45,629 nt of DNA, from positions 1 through 45,629 of the forward strand of contig NZHD01000044.1 of NCBI GenBank assembly GCA_002691205.1. The letters run 5' to 3'. The position numbers and the translations under genes are program-made. The notes under the pieces are model-generated. The model saw nothing but the letters and a program-made list of their open reading frames with translations, was not told the origin of the DNA and ran no database searches. The DNA comes from Deltaproteobacteria bacterium. GTDB lineage: Bacteria; Myxococcota_A; UBA9160; UBA4427. The stretch's first letter is position 1. Every line of letters begins with the position of its first letter. Positions 16,973 through 24,304 of this stretch are shown here, in pieces.

Positions 16973-17803
16973 TCAGTGAGGACGATCGCCACACACGGTC
17001 ACGCGCTCAACGACTCTGCGTGCGGGCCAGTAATCGGACACGGCGTAATGCTGCACAGCACGATTGTCCCAAAATGCGATTGAATTTTTTTTCCAATGAA
17101 ATCGACACTGGTATTCCGGAATACGAGCCTGGGCAAATAATTTCTTCAACAGACTCTGACTTTCTGTGTCCGATACGCCCTTGATATATTGCGTGAAGGC
17201 ACCATTCACATAAATGCTCTTCAGGCCGGTCTCGGGATGCGTACGCACCACGGGATGTTCGGGATTCGGGAACCGCTCGTTGAACTTAGAAATCTCTTCT
17301 TCCGAAGCCCCTCTTTTTCTAAGCGCCTTTCGAAAGTTTGCGAAATCATGAACCGCTACTTTGCCTTCAATCTGCTCCTTCAAACTCTCATCCAGTCCGT
17401 TGTAGGCCGCATTCATGTCAGCAAACAGGGTGTCTCCGCCCACGCCGGGGGCTTCTAGAGCGCGCAGTACGGAGCCCAGCGACGGACGTTCTCGCCACGT
17501 GACATCGGAATGCCACACGTTTTCACTCCCGCGGCTTTCCCGGTCGTGTGTAATGACCAGTACTTCCGGATATCCCTCTTTTTTCGGGGCAAAGGGATGG
17601 ACTTCAAGCTCGCCGAAGAGTCTTGCAAAACGGAGATGATCCTCTGTTGTGATCGCCTGATCGCGAAAGAAGATCACTTTCCAATCAAGAAGAGCCGATT
17701 GAATTTTTTTCGTTTCCTGAGAATTCAAGGGTTTTCCCAGATCGACCCCGCTGATCTCTGCACCTACGCTCGGTGTGAGAGGTCGAATTTTAATATTTTC
17801 CAT
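16973..17803 (-). CDS. TauD/TfdA family Fe(II)/2-oxoglutarate dioxygenase
   Basis: The 276-residue protein opens IKIRPLTPSVGAEISGVDL, the standard TauD N-terminus, then VIFFRDQ. Iron ligands are His98 and Asp100 in VWHSDVTW and the distal His252 in AVQHYAVSDY; Arg262/263 in PARRVVERVTV suits 2-oxoglutarate binding. TauD relatives oxidise taurine, sulphonates, phenoxyacetates or alkyl sulphates. The substrate cannot be called and no sulphonate transporter is nearby. The start at 17803 has GGAG about eight bases upstream. A repeat pair lies about 50-75 bases before the start and may be an operator. Confidence 0.88.
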   Translation of the reverse strand: MENIKIRPLTPSVGAEISGVDLGKPLNSQETKKIQSALLDWKVIFFRDQAITTEDHLRFARLFGELEVHPFAPKKEGYPEVLVITHDRESRGSENVWHSDVTWRERPSLGSVLRALEAPGVGGDTLFADMNAAYNGLDESLKEQIEGKVAVHDFANFRKALRKRGASEEEISKFNERFPNPEHPVVRTHPETGLKSIYVNGAFTQYIKGVSDTESQSLLKKLFAQARIPEYQCRFHWKKNSIAFWDNRAVQHYAVSDYWPARRVVERVTVCGDRPH

Positions 17804-17849
17804 TTCGGTATCTCCATCTCGGCGATTCACTGGATAGGGTACGTCGGTT

Positions 17850-17877
17850 TTCAGAAGTCACAATAAAGATTTCTGAA
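17850..17877 (-). promoter_or_regulatory. Repeat pair upstream of the TauD-family gene, possible operator
   Basis: TTCAGAA (17850-17856) and TTCTGAA (17871-17877) form a 7-bp inverted pair. Read on the minus strand, the same region also shows a direct repeat ACTTC(A/T)GAAA with starts 21 bases apart, about two helical turns. It lies in the 209-base gap between the TauD-family gene and the divergent aldo/keto reductase. A regulator-binding site is inference; no regulator gene is adjacent. Confidence 0.3.
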
Positions 17878-18012
17878 GTAAGAGCTGAGTCGAGGCTCAC
17901 GAATGCCGAAACCGCCTGTATTCCATGTCGAGGAATCAAGATTCACTCCTTAAAAACAGGTATAGAGACAAGCACCTTGTGAGCTTATAGGAGCCACTGT
18001 ACGTTTGTCTCC

Positions 18013-18897
18013 ATGCAGACTCGACGGTTAGGCCGAACAAATCATGAGAGCAGTGTAGCGATCCTGGGAGGGGCGGTTTTTTACAAAGACACCCCCGAGA
18101 CCGCGGAAGAAAAGTTTCAGCAGGCGATTGCGAGTGGAATCAATCACATCGACATTGCTCCGGGCTACGGCCAGGCTGAGCGGGCTCTCGGACCTCACAT
18201 TAAGCCTATGCGAGACCAATTGTTTATCGCGGGAAAGACGGCTGAAGTTACGGCTGATAAGGCCTGGCCCCGTCTTGAAAAAACACTTCACAGACTCTGC
18301 GTGTCCAAGCTTGATCTCTATCAGATTCATGGCGTGACGAGCGAGGACGTCGTGGATGAACGTGATGAGACTTTCCGAATGATCATCGAGGCGCGTGATC
18401 AGGGCCTCACGCGATACGTCGGTGTTACGGGGCATGACCTTGGGGCACCCAGAGCTCATTTAAAAGCATTGCTTCGCTACGATTTAGATACCGTGATGTT
18501 TCCAGTCTACCCAAAGGTATGGGCCAACCCCGAGTACCGAAGGGACGCGGAGGCTTTAATCGCTGAATGTAAAAAACGAGACGTGGGTGTGATGGCCATC
18601 AAGGCCGTGGCGCGACGTCCTTGGGGCGATCGCGAGGTGGACACTTCAAGCTGGTATGAACCTTTCAGAGATGAAGCAAATGTGGCGCGAGGGGTTCATT
18701 TCGCGCTTTCAACACCGGGGGTACACGCCTTTTGCACGTCCAGCAGCGCAGATGTTTTTCCGTTGGCCATAGGTGCAGCTGAGAACCTTAGGCCTCTCTC
18801 CGAGGCGGAGCGAGAGAGAGCAATGGAGGACATGGAATCAGAAGGAGATATTTTCCCTCTCCGTGAGCACGCCGTGGGATTTATAAGGCGACCCTAG
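18013..18897 (+). CDS. Aldo/keto reductase family protein
   Basis: The 294-residue TIM-barrel protein has the full AKR catalytic set: Asp47 and Tyr52 in HIDIAPGYGQAE, Lys75 in LFIAGKTAE and His106 in LYQIHGV. The GVTGHDL and MAIKAVARRPWG stretches match the short, ferredoxin-like AKR subgroup found in many environmental bacteria. It would reduce aldehydes or ketones with NADPH; the substrate is unknown. The start follows directly on GTCTCC without a clear ribosome-binding site. It is divergent from the TauD-family gene and precedes the sigma-factor operon in the same direction, with a 184-base gap. Confidence 0.85.
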   Translation: MQTRRLGRTNHESSVAILGGAVFYKDTPETAEEKFQQAIASGINHIDIAPGYGQAERALGPHIKPMRDQLFIAGKTAEVTADKAWPRLEKTLHRLCVSKLDLYQIHGVTSEDVVDERDETFRMIIEARDQGLTRYVGVTGHDLGAPRAHLKALLRYDLDTVMFPVYPKVWANPEYRRDAEALIAECKKRDVGVMAIKAVARRPWGDREVDTSSWYEPFRDEANVARGVHFALSTPGVHAFCTSSSADVFPLAIGAAENLRPLSEAERERAMEDMESEGDIFPLREHAVGFIRRP

Positions 18898-18983
18898 ATC
18901 CTCTCAAGAACGAGGGTTGGTCCCTTTGGGGGAGCAGGGCTTCACATTCTTGAGTCAAGGGGCTCTGCAGGTGTAAAAAGGAT

Positions 18984-19009
18984 GAACCCTTTCCCGCTCA
19001 GGCGCGTAT
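18984..19009 (+). promoter_or_regulatory. ECF-type promoter (GAACC-N16-CGTAT) ahead of the pspC-sigma operon
   Basis: GAACC at 18984-18988 is separated by exactly 16 bases from CGTAT at 19005-19009. A -35 GAAC(C) and a -10 CGT element at this spacing is the well-known autoregulated promoter type of ECF sigma factors. It sits 73 bases before the first gene of an operon that encodes an ECF sigma factor, as expected for autoregulation. No start-site data are available. Confidence 0.5.
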
Positions 19010-19081
19010 CTCCTGTAAAGCGCCTGGATTCAGGACTGGGAGAGCTGTCTTCTCGTCTCATTCAAGGTTTAAAGGAGAGCG

Positions 19082-19510
19082 ATGAGCGATCTAACCCCAT
19101 GTCGTTTTTGTGCTGAGAGGATTCAAACTGAAGCCCTGCGCTGCCCTTACTGCGCGAGCTGGACTCGCGCTTTAGGAACCAGGGGAACAGGAGGCCTTTA
19201 TCGGGCCCAGCCCAATCGACGACTGGCCGGTGTCTGCGCGGCCTTGGCGTCTTTTCTCGAGGTTAGCCCAACCTTGATCAGGGCAGCTTTTGTCCTGGGA
19301 GCCCTGTTCCATGGCGTGGCCTTCTGGCTTTATGGCCTTCTTTGGTTCGTTCTTCCAGGGCGTGTTGGGGGGCTATCGGGTCTAGGACGCTTCGTTGAAG
19401 GCATAGCTCAGGTCTTCGGAAGATCTGCACCCGGTCTGGGCACCCTGGGTCTTGCGGCCAAGCCAGAGCCAACCCAAAGGCGAGGTGAATGCCCTCCGAC
19501 GAACACCTGA
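19082..19510 (+). CDS. Zinc-ribbon plus PspC domain membrane protein
   Basis: The 142-residue protein has an N-terminal zinc ribbon (Cys7, Cys10, Cys21, Cys24 in CRFCAERIQTEALRCPYC). A PspC domain follows at about residues 40-93 (RRLAGVCAALASFLEVSP, then two hydrophobic stretches ending in LLWFVLPG), and the tail is polar. PspC proteins sit in the inner membrane and sense or transmit envelope stress in the phage-shock response. AAAGGAG ends four bases before the ATG. It is the first gene of a tightly overlapping operon and is clearly paralogous to the fourth gene in both domains. Confidence 0.85.
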   Translation: MSDLTPCRFCAERIQTEALRCPYCASWTRALGTRGTGGLYRAQPNRRLAGVCAALASFLEVSPTLIRAAFVLGALFHGVAFWLYGLLWFVLPGRVGGLSGLGRFVEGIAQVFGRSAPGLGTLGLAAKPEPTQRRGECPPTNT

Positions 19511-20019
19511 TGAAGAAGGTCGTTAAGGGCGACGGAGAAGCGCTCTCCGTTTTAATGAAGCGGTACTCAAATCGACTTTATGGATACTTGTTCAGGTCAA
19601 CGCGGTCTCAGCAAGATGCGGAAGACCTCTTGCAAGACACCTGGATCCGAGTGGCTACAAAGGCCAAAAGCTTTGACCCGCACCGCTCCTTCCGACCTTG
19701 GGTGTTCGGAATTGCGAGTAATTTGGTTCGAGACCTATTCCGCAGGCGTGAGCGACAAAACCGGACGCTCTCGGACGCGGCCATACACAGCAAATTAGCT
19801 CAGCCTGAGCCAGATCTTGAACACCGTGAAGCAGAAATCCTGGACCACGTAAAAGACCTGCCCGAAAGAATGCGACAGATTGTTTTATTGCGCTTTTTCG
19901 AGGGGCTCTCCATTGCCGAGGTGGCGGAAAGCTTGGGAGTCGCCCAGGGCACGGTGAAAAGTCGGCTGCATACAGCCGTGGTACGGCTCAGAAAGACATA
20001 TAGGAAGTCGCCGAGATGA
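19489..20019 (+). CDS. ECF-type RNA polymerase sigma-70 factor
   Basis: The 176-residue protein has region 2 (DAEDLLQDTWIRVATKA, RPWVFGIASNLVRDLFRR) and region 4 (LPERMRQIVLLRFFEGLS, VAESLGVAQGTVKSRL), with no region 3 or extra C-terminal domain. This is the basic ECF layout. It directs RNA polymerase to alternative promoters, probably including its own. The gene overlaps the first gene by 22 bases and the next gene by an ATGA, so the three are translationally coupled. The start at 19489 has AAAGG eight bases upstream; an ATG at 19510 in a TGATG overlap is a weaker alternative. Confidence 0.92.
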   Translation: MPSDEHLMKKVVKGDGEALSVLMKRYSNRLYGYLFRSTRSQQDAEDLLQDTWIRVATKAKSFDPHRSFRPWVFGIASNLVRDLFRRRERQNRTLSDAAIHSKLAQPEPDLEHREAEILDHVKDLPERMRQIVLLRFFEGLSIAEVAESLGVAQGTVKSRLHTAVVRLRKTYRKSPR

Positions 20020-20498
20020 CTTGCCAAACGATTCAACATGAACTTGAAGGCCCGTCGCTTGACGCTCTTTCGGAACGAACCGTCCAACATCTAAAAGTAT
20101 GCACAGACTGCTCGGCGCATCATCAGATGATCTTGAAATTAACGAGAGAGGCCCCGCACCGTGCCGCTTTTATTTTGGATCCAAATGTGATGGATCGGAT
20201 CGAGAGGCAAGCCCAACGAGCTCTCCAGGTGGGGCACACGCAGGAGCACCCCGTCCCTCTTTCCACTTTTTCACTCCCTTTGGTTCTCGCTGTGCTGGCG
20301 TTTCCTTTGACCGTGCTTCAGGCGTGGGGCTGGCTTCGCGGCATGGCTTTTTTAAGTGATGGGCTTCTGCCCGATGCCGTTTTTTTTAGCATCGCCTTTT
20401 TATATGTCACCTCGACAGGGATGGCGCTCGGTTGTCTTTACTTTTTGATTCCCATCGCGATCGCTTATGCCCGCCAACACAGAACGGAGACATTTTGA
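20016..20498 (+). CDS. ZAS-type anti-sigma factor candidate with C-terminal membrane helices
   Basis: This 160-residue protein starts inside the stop of the sigma gene (ATGA). It carries His25-x3-Cys29-x2-Cys32 (HLKVCTDC), the zinc-binding anti-sigma signature, preceded by the usual short N-terminal helix. After a charged middle part come two long hydrophobic segments (about 84-105 and 120-153). Known ZAS proteins bind and hold their ECF partner until a redox or envelope signal releases it. That role is inferred here from position and motif. Its stop overlaps the TTG start of the next gene. Confidence 0.8.
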   Translation: MTCQTIQHELEGPSLDALSERTVQHLKVCTDCSAHHQMILKLTREAPHRAAFILDPNVMDRIERQAQRALQVGHTQEHPVPLSTFSLPLVLAVLAFPLTVLQAWGWLRGMAFLSDGLLPDAVFFSIAFLYVTSTGMALGCLYFLIPIAIAYARQHRTETF

Positions 20499-20818
20499 CT
20501 GAAAACTTGCTGACGACTTCAAAGAAGTGCCCTTGGTGTGCCGAAAGTATTCGAGTGGAAGCCATTAAATGTCGCTATTGCGGCAGCCGAGTTGATGCCG
20601 ACGTTCGTTTTAAGGGACTTACAGAGCAGTGGGTTAGGCCCAAATCGGGACGTTCTCTGGCTGGAGTATGCGCAGGCCTCGCGGAGCAGTTTGAGGTTTC
20701 AGTGACTCTCCTCCGCTTGGCCTTCGTTCTTGGAACCGTCTTTTCGGGAGGCTTCTTTTTGCTGATCTACGTCATCCTCTGGCTCATCATGCCGACAGAA
20801 TCCGATTGGACCCCATAG
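20495..20818 (+). CDS. Second zinc-ribbon plus PspC domain membrane protein
   Basis: The 107-residue protein has a zinc ribbon (Cys12, Cys15, Cys26, Cys29 in CPWCAESIRVEAIKCRYC) and a PspC domain (about 48-100, SGRSLAGVCAGLAEQFEVS, hydrophobic stretches, LWLIMP). It is the short paralogue of the first operon gene. The start is TTG at 20495: ACGGAG lies about six bases upstream and the codon overlaps the preceding stop (TTGA). Starting further upstream would run through the anti-sigma gene and has no ribosome-binding site. The last gene of the operon; a convergent symporter gene follows. Confidence 0.85.
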   Translation: MTENLLTTSKKCPWCAESIRVEAIKCRYCGSRVDADVRFKGLTEQWVRPKSGRSLAGVCAGLAEQFEVSVTLLRLAFVLGTVFSGGFFLLIYVILWLIMPTESDWTP

Positions 20819-20859
20819 ATGAGGGAGCGGCTCTCAACTCGTCCTAGCTATCGGGTCTC

Positions 20860-21732
20860 TCATGAATCACGCTTCTTCAGAAAGAGGTGATAGATCCCCA
20901 GCAGGACCAAGAAGAATGGAATTTGCAGGCCTGACAGGATAATAATCGGGACGCTCGCCTCTAAGCTTTGTAAGGCTTGGACGGAAACATAAAGACCTAA
21001 TACTGAGTTCTTTACGAAGAGTTCAAGGGCTAGGGTGGTGGTTTGACGCCACGTCAATCGCGCCAAACGGCCGCAGGCCAATCCTAGAATCAGTGCGCCA
21101 GTCGTTAACAGAAATGTCGGCCAAAAAGCGGAAGCGAACTGCGAAGCAGCAGGCATCAGATCGTTTTGCCCATCGATCCAGAGCGCGATGATCAGAACCA
21201 AAGCACCCAGTCGAGTGAACCAAAGTTCCTTCTCGACCAGTTCGGGTTTCCAGTGTCGAGCGAGCATCCCAAGGGCTACTGGAAGCAACGTAAAGGCCGC
21301 CAGATCAAGCGCAGTGTCGATCAGGGGGAGGGCGATCTCATCCGAAGATCCGCCGAGGAGTTGGAGACCGGCCTGAATCCAGAATGGAATGGTAAAGATG
21401 GTCACCGCCGTGGCGAGGCAACTGAGGGTGATCGAAAGCGGTGTATCTAAGCGACCTAGGTGGGTCACCATGTTGGACAGCACTCCCCCGGGGAGTGCGG
21501 CTGCGATCATGACCCCCGCCGCCAACCAAGGGTCAGGCCTGAAAACCAAGACGAGAGCCAGCCCCAAGAGAGGCATCACCAGAAGCTGCAGGGCCATGCC
21601 GAGGAGAGAGGGTCGAGGTTGGACAAAAAGGCGTCTAAAGTCTTCAGGACTGAGGGTGAGCCCCATCCCGAACATAAGAACGCACATGCTGGCCGGCGCA
21701 ACGAAATGATGAATAAAGGCCGAGGGATCCAT
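20860..21732 (-). CDS. Bile acid:sodium symporter family protein
   Basis: The 290-residue protein consists of about nine to ten membrane segments. Characteristic stretches are FGMGLTLSPEDFRRL near the N-terminus and AALPGGVLSNMVTHLGRLDTPLSI in the crossover region, as in the SBF/ASBT family. Bacterial members import bile-acid-like or other organic anions with sodium, or have unknown substrates. No ribosome-binding site is clear before the ATG at 21732. It is divergent from the thioesterase-like gene. Presence near steroid-type enzymes is suggestive but does not establish a steroid substrate. Confidence 0.85.
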   Translation of the reverse strand: MDPSAFIHHFVAPASMCVLMFGMGLTLSPEDFRRLFVQPRPSLLGMALQLLVMPLLGLALVLVFRPDPWLAAGVMIAAALPGGVLSNMVTHLGRLDTPLSITLSCLATAVTIFTIPFWIQAGLQLLGGSSDEIALPLIDTALDLAAFTLLPVALGMLARHWKPELVEKELWFTRLGALVLIIALWIDGQNDLMPAASQFASAFWPTFLLTTGALILGLACGRLARLTWRQTTTLALELFVKNSVLGLYVSVQALQSLEASVPIIILSGLQIPFFLVLLGIYHLFLKKRDS

Positions 21733-21917
21733 GCCGAATGAGTCGCTTTCTACCCGAAAGGGTGGCGTTTTAAATCCTGATGAGGGGATCGCCTATCTCA
21801 CTCAAGCGTGGGAACCCGTGAACCGAACAGTGTAGAGCCTTTTTAGCCAGACTGGGGGAAGATGAGTCAACGGGCTGAACAGGGTAAGTCTAGATTGGAT
21901 GAGCCTAAGGAGATCTT

Positions 21918-22874
21918 ATGATCGAGCCGTCAGAGCGAATTCTGGCCAGCCCCTCAAGGTTTTACGTAAAGGTGGATCAGGCACTCACAGTGGGGCCATG
22001 TGATGGGCTCTCTGAGGAGGCCCATTCCGCCGATGTTGTTGCATTCAACCCCGAAGGTGATCTCCCTCCTCTTTTTGTCTTAAGGAGTTGGACGGATGAG
22101 CTTCCTCGGTTTCAAAAAATGGCCGCCGACTTGGGACCTAGACAGCCCCTGTTTACGGTTCGCCCACCTCGAGGCGAGTCAGCGAAGGCGTTCCCGCGTC
22201 GAACAGAGTCCTGGGTCGCTTACTATCTGGAGCATCTGGATACGCTCGGCTATCAAGGCCCTTGGTGCCTGGGGGGGTGGTCGTTTGGAGGAACCCTCGC
22301 CGTGAGTGTGGCGGAGGCTCTAAGAGAGCGGGGCGAGACCGTACAAGTGGTTCTTTTAATGGACTGCGGTTATCCGCGGAGGCCCGGAGAAGTACTCACT
22401 CCGGACACCAAGCTTGGTTACCTACATCGTATGGCGAAAGGAGCTCACGAGTTCTTCGACGTCCCTGTCGAAGACCGAAGAAACTACCTCAGGAAAAAAA
22501 TAAATGGATTTTCGACTCGGCTTCTAAGAACACTGAAGGGTCGAAATAAGAAATGGCTCAAAGAGCGAAGAAAGAAAATGAGCTTCCTTCACCGTGCGGT
22601 GCAGATCGCTTACCTTAACTTCGAACCGTCGTACTCATACTCCCCCGTCTTTCTTATGCGGACGGAGGAGAGCGTGACTCGTATGAAGGACATGAGCTTA
22701 GGATGGCACCGTCACCACAGGGGTGTTTTTTTGTCGAAGTCAGTTCCAGGCGGGCATGATTCTATGTGGGAAGCGCCCAACAGTGAAGCCGTCAGTCTAT
22801 TGACGAAAGAAGCCCTCGCTTGGAGCAAGAGTCAGATTGCCCTGAAAGCTTCCAATGAATCGGAAGAGGCCTAG
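21918..22874 (+). CDS. Thioesterase-domain alpha/beta hydrolase
   Basis: The 318-residue protein has the type II / NRPS-PKS thioesterase layout: an oxyanion-region strand (PLFVLRSW), the nucleophile elbow GGWSFGG with Ser122, an acid strand (VVLLMDCGYP) and the C-terminal histidine in VPGGHDSMWEAP. Such domains release acyl groups from carrier proteins or CoA. No carrier protein or synthase is seen in the window, so it may act on a free acyl-CoA or elsewhere in the genome. AAGGAG lies five bases before the ATG. Its stop shares a CTAG with the stop of the convergent outer-membrane gene. Confidence 0.8.
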   Translation: MIEPSERILASPSRFYVKVDQALTVGPCDGLSEEAHSADVVAFNPEGDLPPLFVLRSWTDELPRFQKMAADLGPRQPLFTVRPPRGESAKAFPRRTESWVAYYLEHLDTLGYQGPWCLGGWSFGGTLAVSVAEALRERGETVQVVLLMDCGYPRRPGEVLTPDTKLGYLHRMAKGAHEFFDVPVEDRRNYLRKKINGFSTRLLRTLKGRNKKWLKERRKKMSFLHRAVQIAYLNFEPSYSYSPVFLMRTEESVTRMKDMSLGWHRHHRGVFLSKSVPGGHDSMWEAPNSEAVSLLTKEALAWSKSQIALKASNESEEA

Positions 22875-23506
22875 AAGCGGTAGACAATTCCGGCGCTGAT
22901 CGACACGTAATAAAGATGACTAATCGTGTCGAGGTCCACTTCAATTTCAGACGGATCAATGTCATTTGTATTGAGAACGCCCGTGGCCTCAATGTTAAAA
23001 ACCCAATGCTTACTTAGGTATGTGTCAAGCCCGAGCCCGACACGACCAGCAAAGCCAGTGCTGGATTGACTGTGACCGTCGCCATCAATGTTCCAAATAG
23101 CCACACCGGCGCCTAGAAGCAGATAGGGCTGGATTCTCCAAGTGGGAATGATCAGTTTAAGGTTTCCGGTGACCGTATTTGGTTTGAAGTCGCCGATTTC
23201 AAAGCCTTGAGACTCAAGCTTCATGGCGTGGAGCCATTCATACTCCGCTTCAAAGGCCAACCAACTTAGAGCTCGATACCCGATACGCGCGTTGACCCCG
23301 CCCGAATCCCCAAGCTTAAAGTCATCATCGAGACCAAAAGCATCGCTGATTTCGTTCTGAAAAAGACTGATACCGTAAACGCCATTGACGCCCACGTAGG
23401 CGCCAGGCCGGTCAAAGTCGTCCGCATGGGCGGAAGAACTGCTCAACGTCATAAGCAGCACGACACTCAGAAAGTGGACAGAAGACCTTTTCAAGATTGA
23501 ACGCAT
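22871..23506 (-). CDS. Outer-membrane beta-barrel protein
   Basis: The 211-residue protein has a signal peptide (MRSILKRSSVHFLSVVLL, cleavage expected after SSAHA). Alternating strands follow (GAYVGVNGVYGIS, VNARIGYRALSWLAFEAEY, IQPYLLLGAGVAIW, AGRVGLGLDTYL), ending in VYRF with the C-terminal phenylalanine recognised by the BAM machinery. It looks like an eight-stranded OmpA/OmpW-type barrel; no ligand can be named. GGGAG is seven bases before the ATG at 23506. It is convergent with the thioesterase gene and divergent from the VOC gene. Confidence 0.85.
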   Translation of the reverse strand: MRSILKRSSVHFLSVVLLMTLSSSSAHADDFDRPGAYVGVNGVYGISLFQNEISDAFGLDDDFKLGDSGGVNARIGYRALSWLAFEAEYEWLHAMKLESQGFEIGDFKPNTVTGNLKLIIPTWRIQPYLLLGAGVAIWNIDGDGHSQSSTGFAGRVGLGLDTYLSKHWVFNIEATGVLNTNDIDPSEIEVDLDTISHLYYVSISAGIVYRF

Positions 23507-23570
23507 ATCAATTCTCCCAGACTGCAATCAAAAACACTCTCCGAGTATCGGCGGACCGCAGCCTGGACTG

Positions 23571-23621
23571 TAGGGCCCCTCGAGGGAATCTTTGGGATTC
23601 TAGGGCCTCTTGATGGGATCT
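23571..23621. repeat. Two imperfect 21-bp direct repeats in a divergent promoter region
   Basis: TAGGGCC(C/T)CT(C/T)GA(G/T)GG(A/G)ATCT occurs at 23571-23591 and 23601-23621, identical at 17 of 21 positions, with starts 30 bases apart. The first copy contains the palindrome CCTCGAGG. GAATC and GATTC flank a five-base loop between the copies. The pair lies between the divergent outer-membrane barrel and VOC genes, where a shared regulator site would be expected. Confidence 0.4.
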
Positions 23622-23727
23622 GACCGACTTAAGGTCCGGTCTGCTGCCCTAACAGCGAGATTTCATCCGGGGCCCGGGGCCTGTACAGTGTGGATGCCGA
23701 ATCTGTTTGCCAAAAAAAGGGGACATC

Positions 23728-24192
23728 ATGAATCCAGCCGAAGAGTTCGACACAGGCGCCCGCTTGGCGCTTCCGCCCATCGATCAGATCGGCTTTGTCG
23801 TCAGAAGCCTGGAAGAAGCGTCTGTTCAATACGAGCCCCTCTTCGGCCCATTTACGCGAATCGACGGATCTGTGACGTCCGCCACTTATCGGGGGAGAGA
23901 GGCCGACGTCAAACTCGATATTCTCTTTGGGCATTCGGGCGAAATTGAAATTGAGTTTATTCAATGGCGATCTGGGCAAAGTCCACATCGAGAGTTCATT
24001 GAGGCTGGACGGGAAGGGATGCACCATCTTCGCTATCGGGTTGATGATGTGGATCATTGGATCGAAAAACTAAATCTTCAGGGGTACCGGACCATCTGGT
24101 ATAAAGTTTTCTCGCCGGATATCACCTTTGCCTATCTAGAACGGGAAAGTGACCCTCTCCTCATCGAATTGCTGAAGATGCCCCAATCCTGA
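23728..24192 (+). CDS. VOC (glyoxalase/methylmalonyl-CoA epimerase-like) superfamily protein
   Basis: The 154-residue protein has the paired beta-alpha-beta-beta-beta units of the VOC fold: IDQIGFVVRSLEEASVQYEPL in the first, and GMHHLRYRVDDVDHWIEKL and LIELLKM in the second. Candidate metal ligands are in the first strand, HHLRY and the final LIELL. Members include methylmalonyl-CoA epimerase, glyoxalases and ring-cleavage dioxygenases; the sequence resembles the epimerase-like subgroup but cannot be assigned. AGGGGA is five bases before the ATG. The 5-alpha-reductase-like gene follows in the same direction after about 110 bases. Confidence 0.75.
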   Translation: MNPAEEFDTGARLALPPIDQIGFVVRSLEEASVQYEPLFGPFTRIDGSVTSATYRGREADVKLDILFGHSGEIEIEFIQWRSGQSPHREFIEAGREGMHHLRYRVDDVDHWIEKLNLQGYRTIWYKVFSPDITFAYLERESDPLLIELLKMPQS

Positions 24193-24304
24193 GAACTAGG
24201 TATGCTCGCCGCTCGACCCGGCCGATGGTCTGTGTCATCGGCCTGTGGTTTGGTGTTCTCTGAACCTATTTTTTCCCAGATGGACCGAGTCTACGTTTCT
24301 TTTG

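Noticed and set aside
18903-18954. CTCAAGAA ... TTCTTGAG inverted pair after the aldo/keto reductase gene
   Set aside because: The arms are 36 bases apart, only 8 bp long and without a T-run, so neither a terminator nor an operator is supported.
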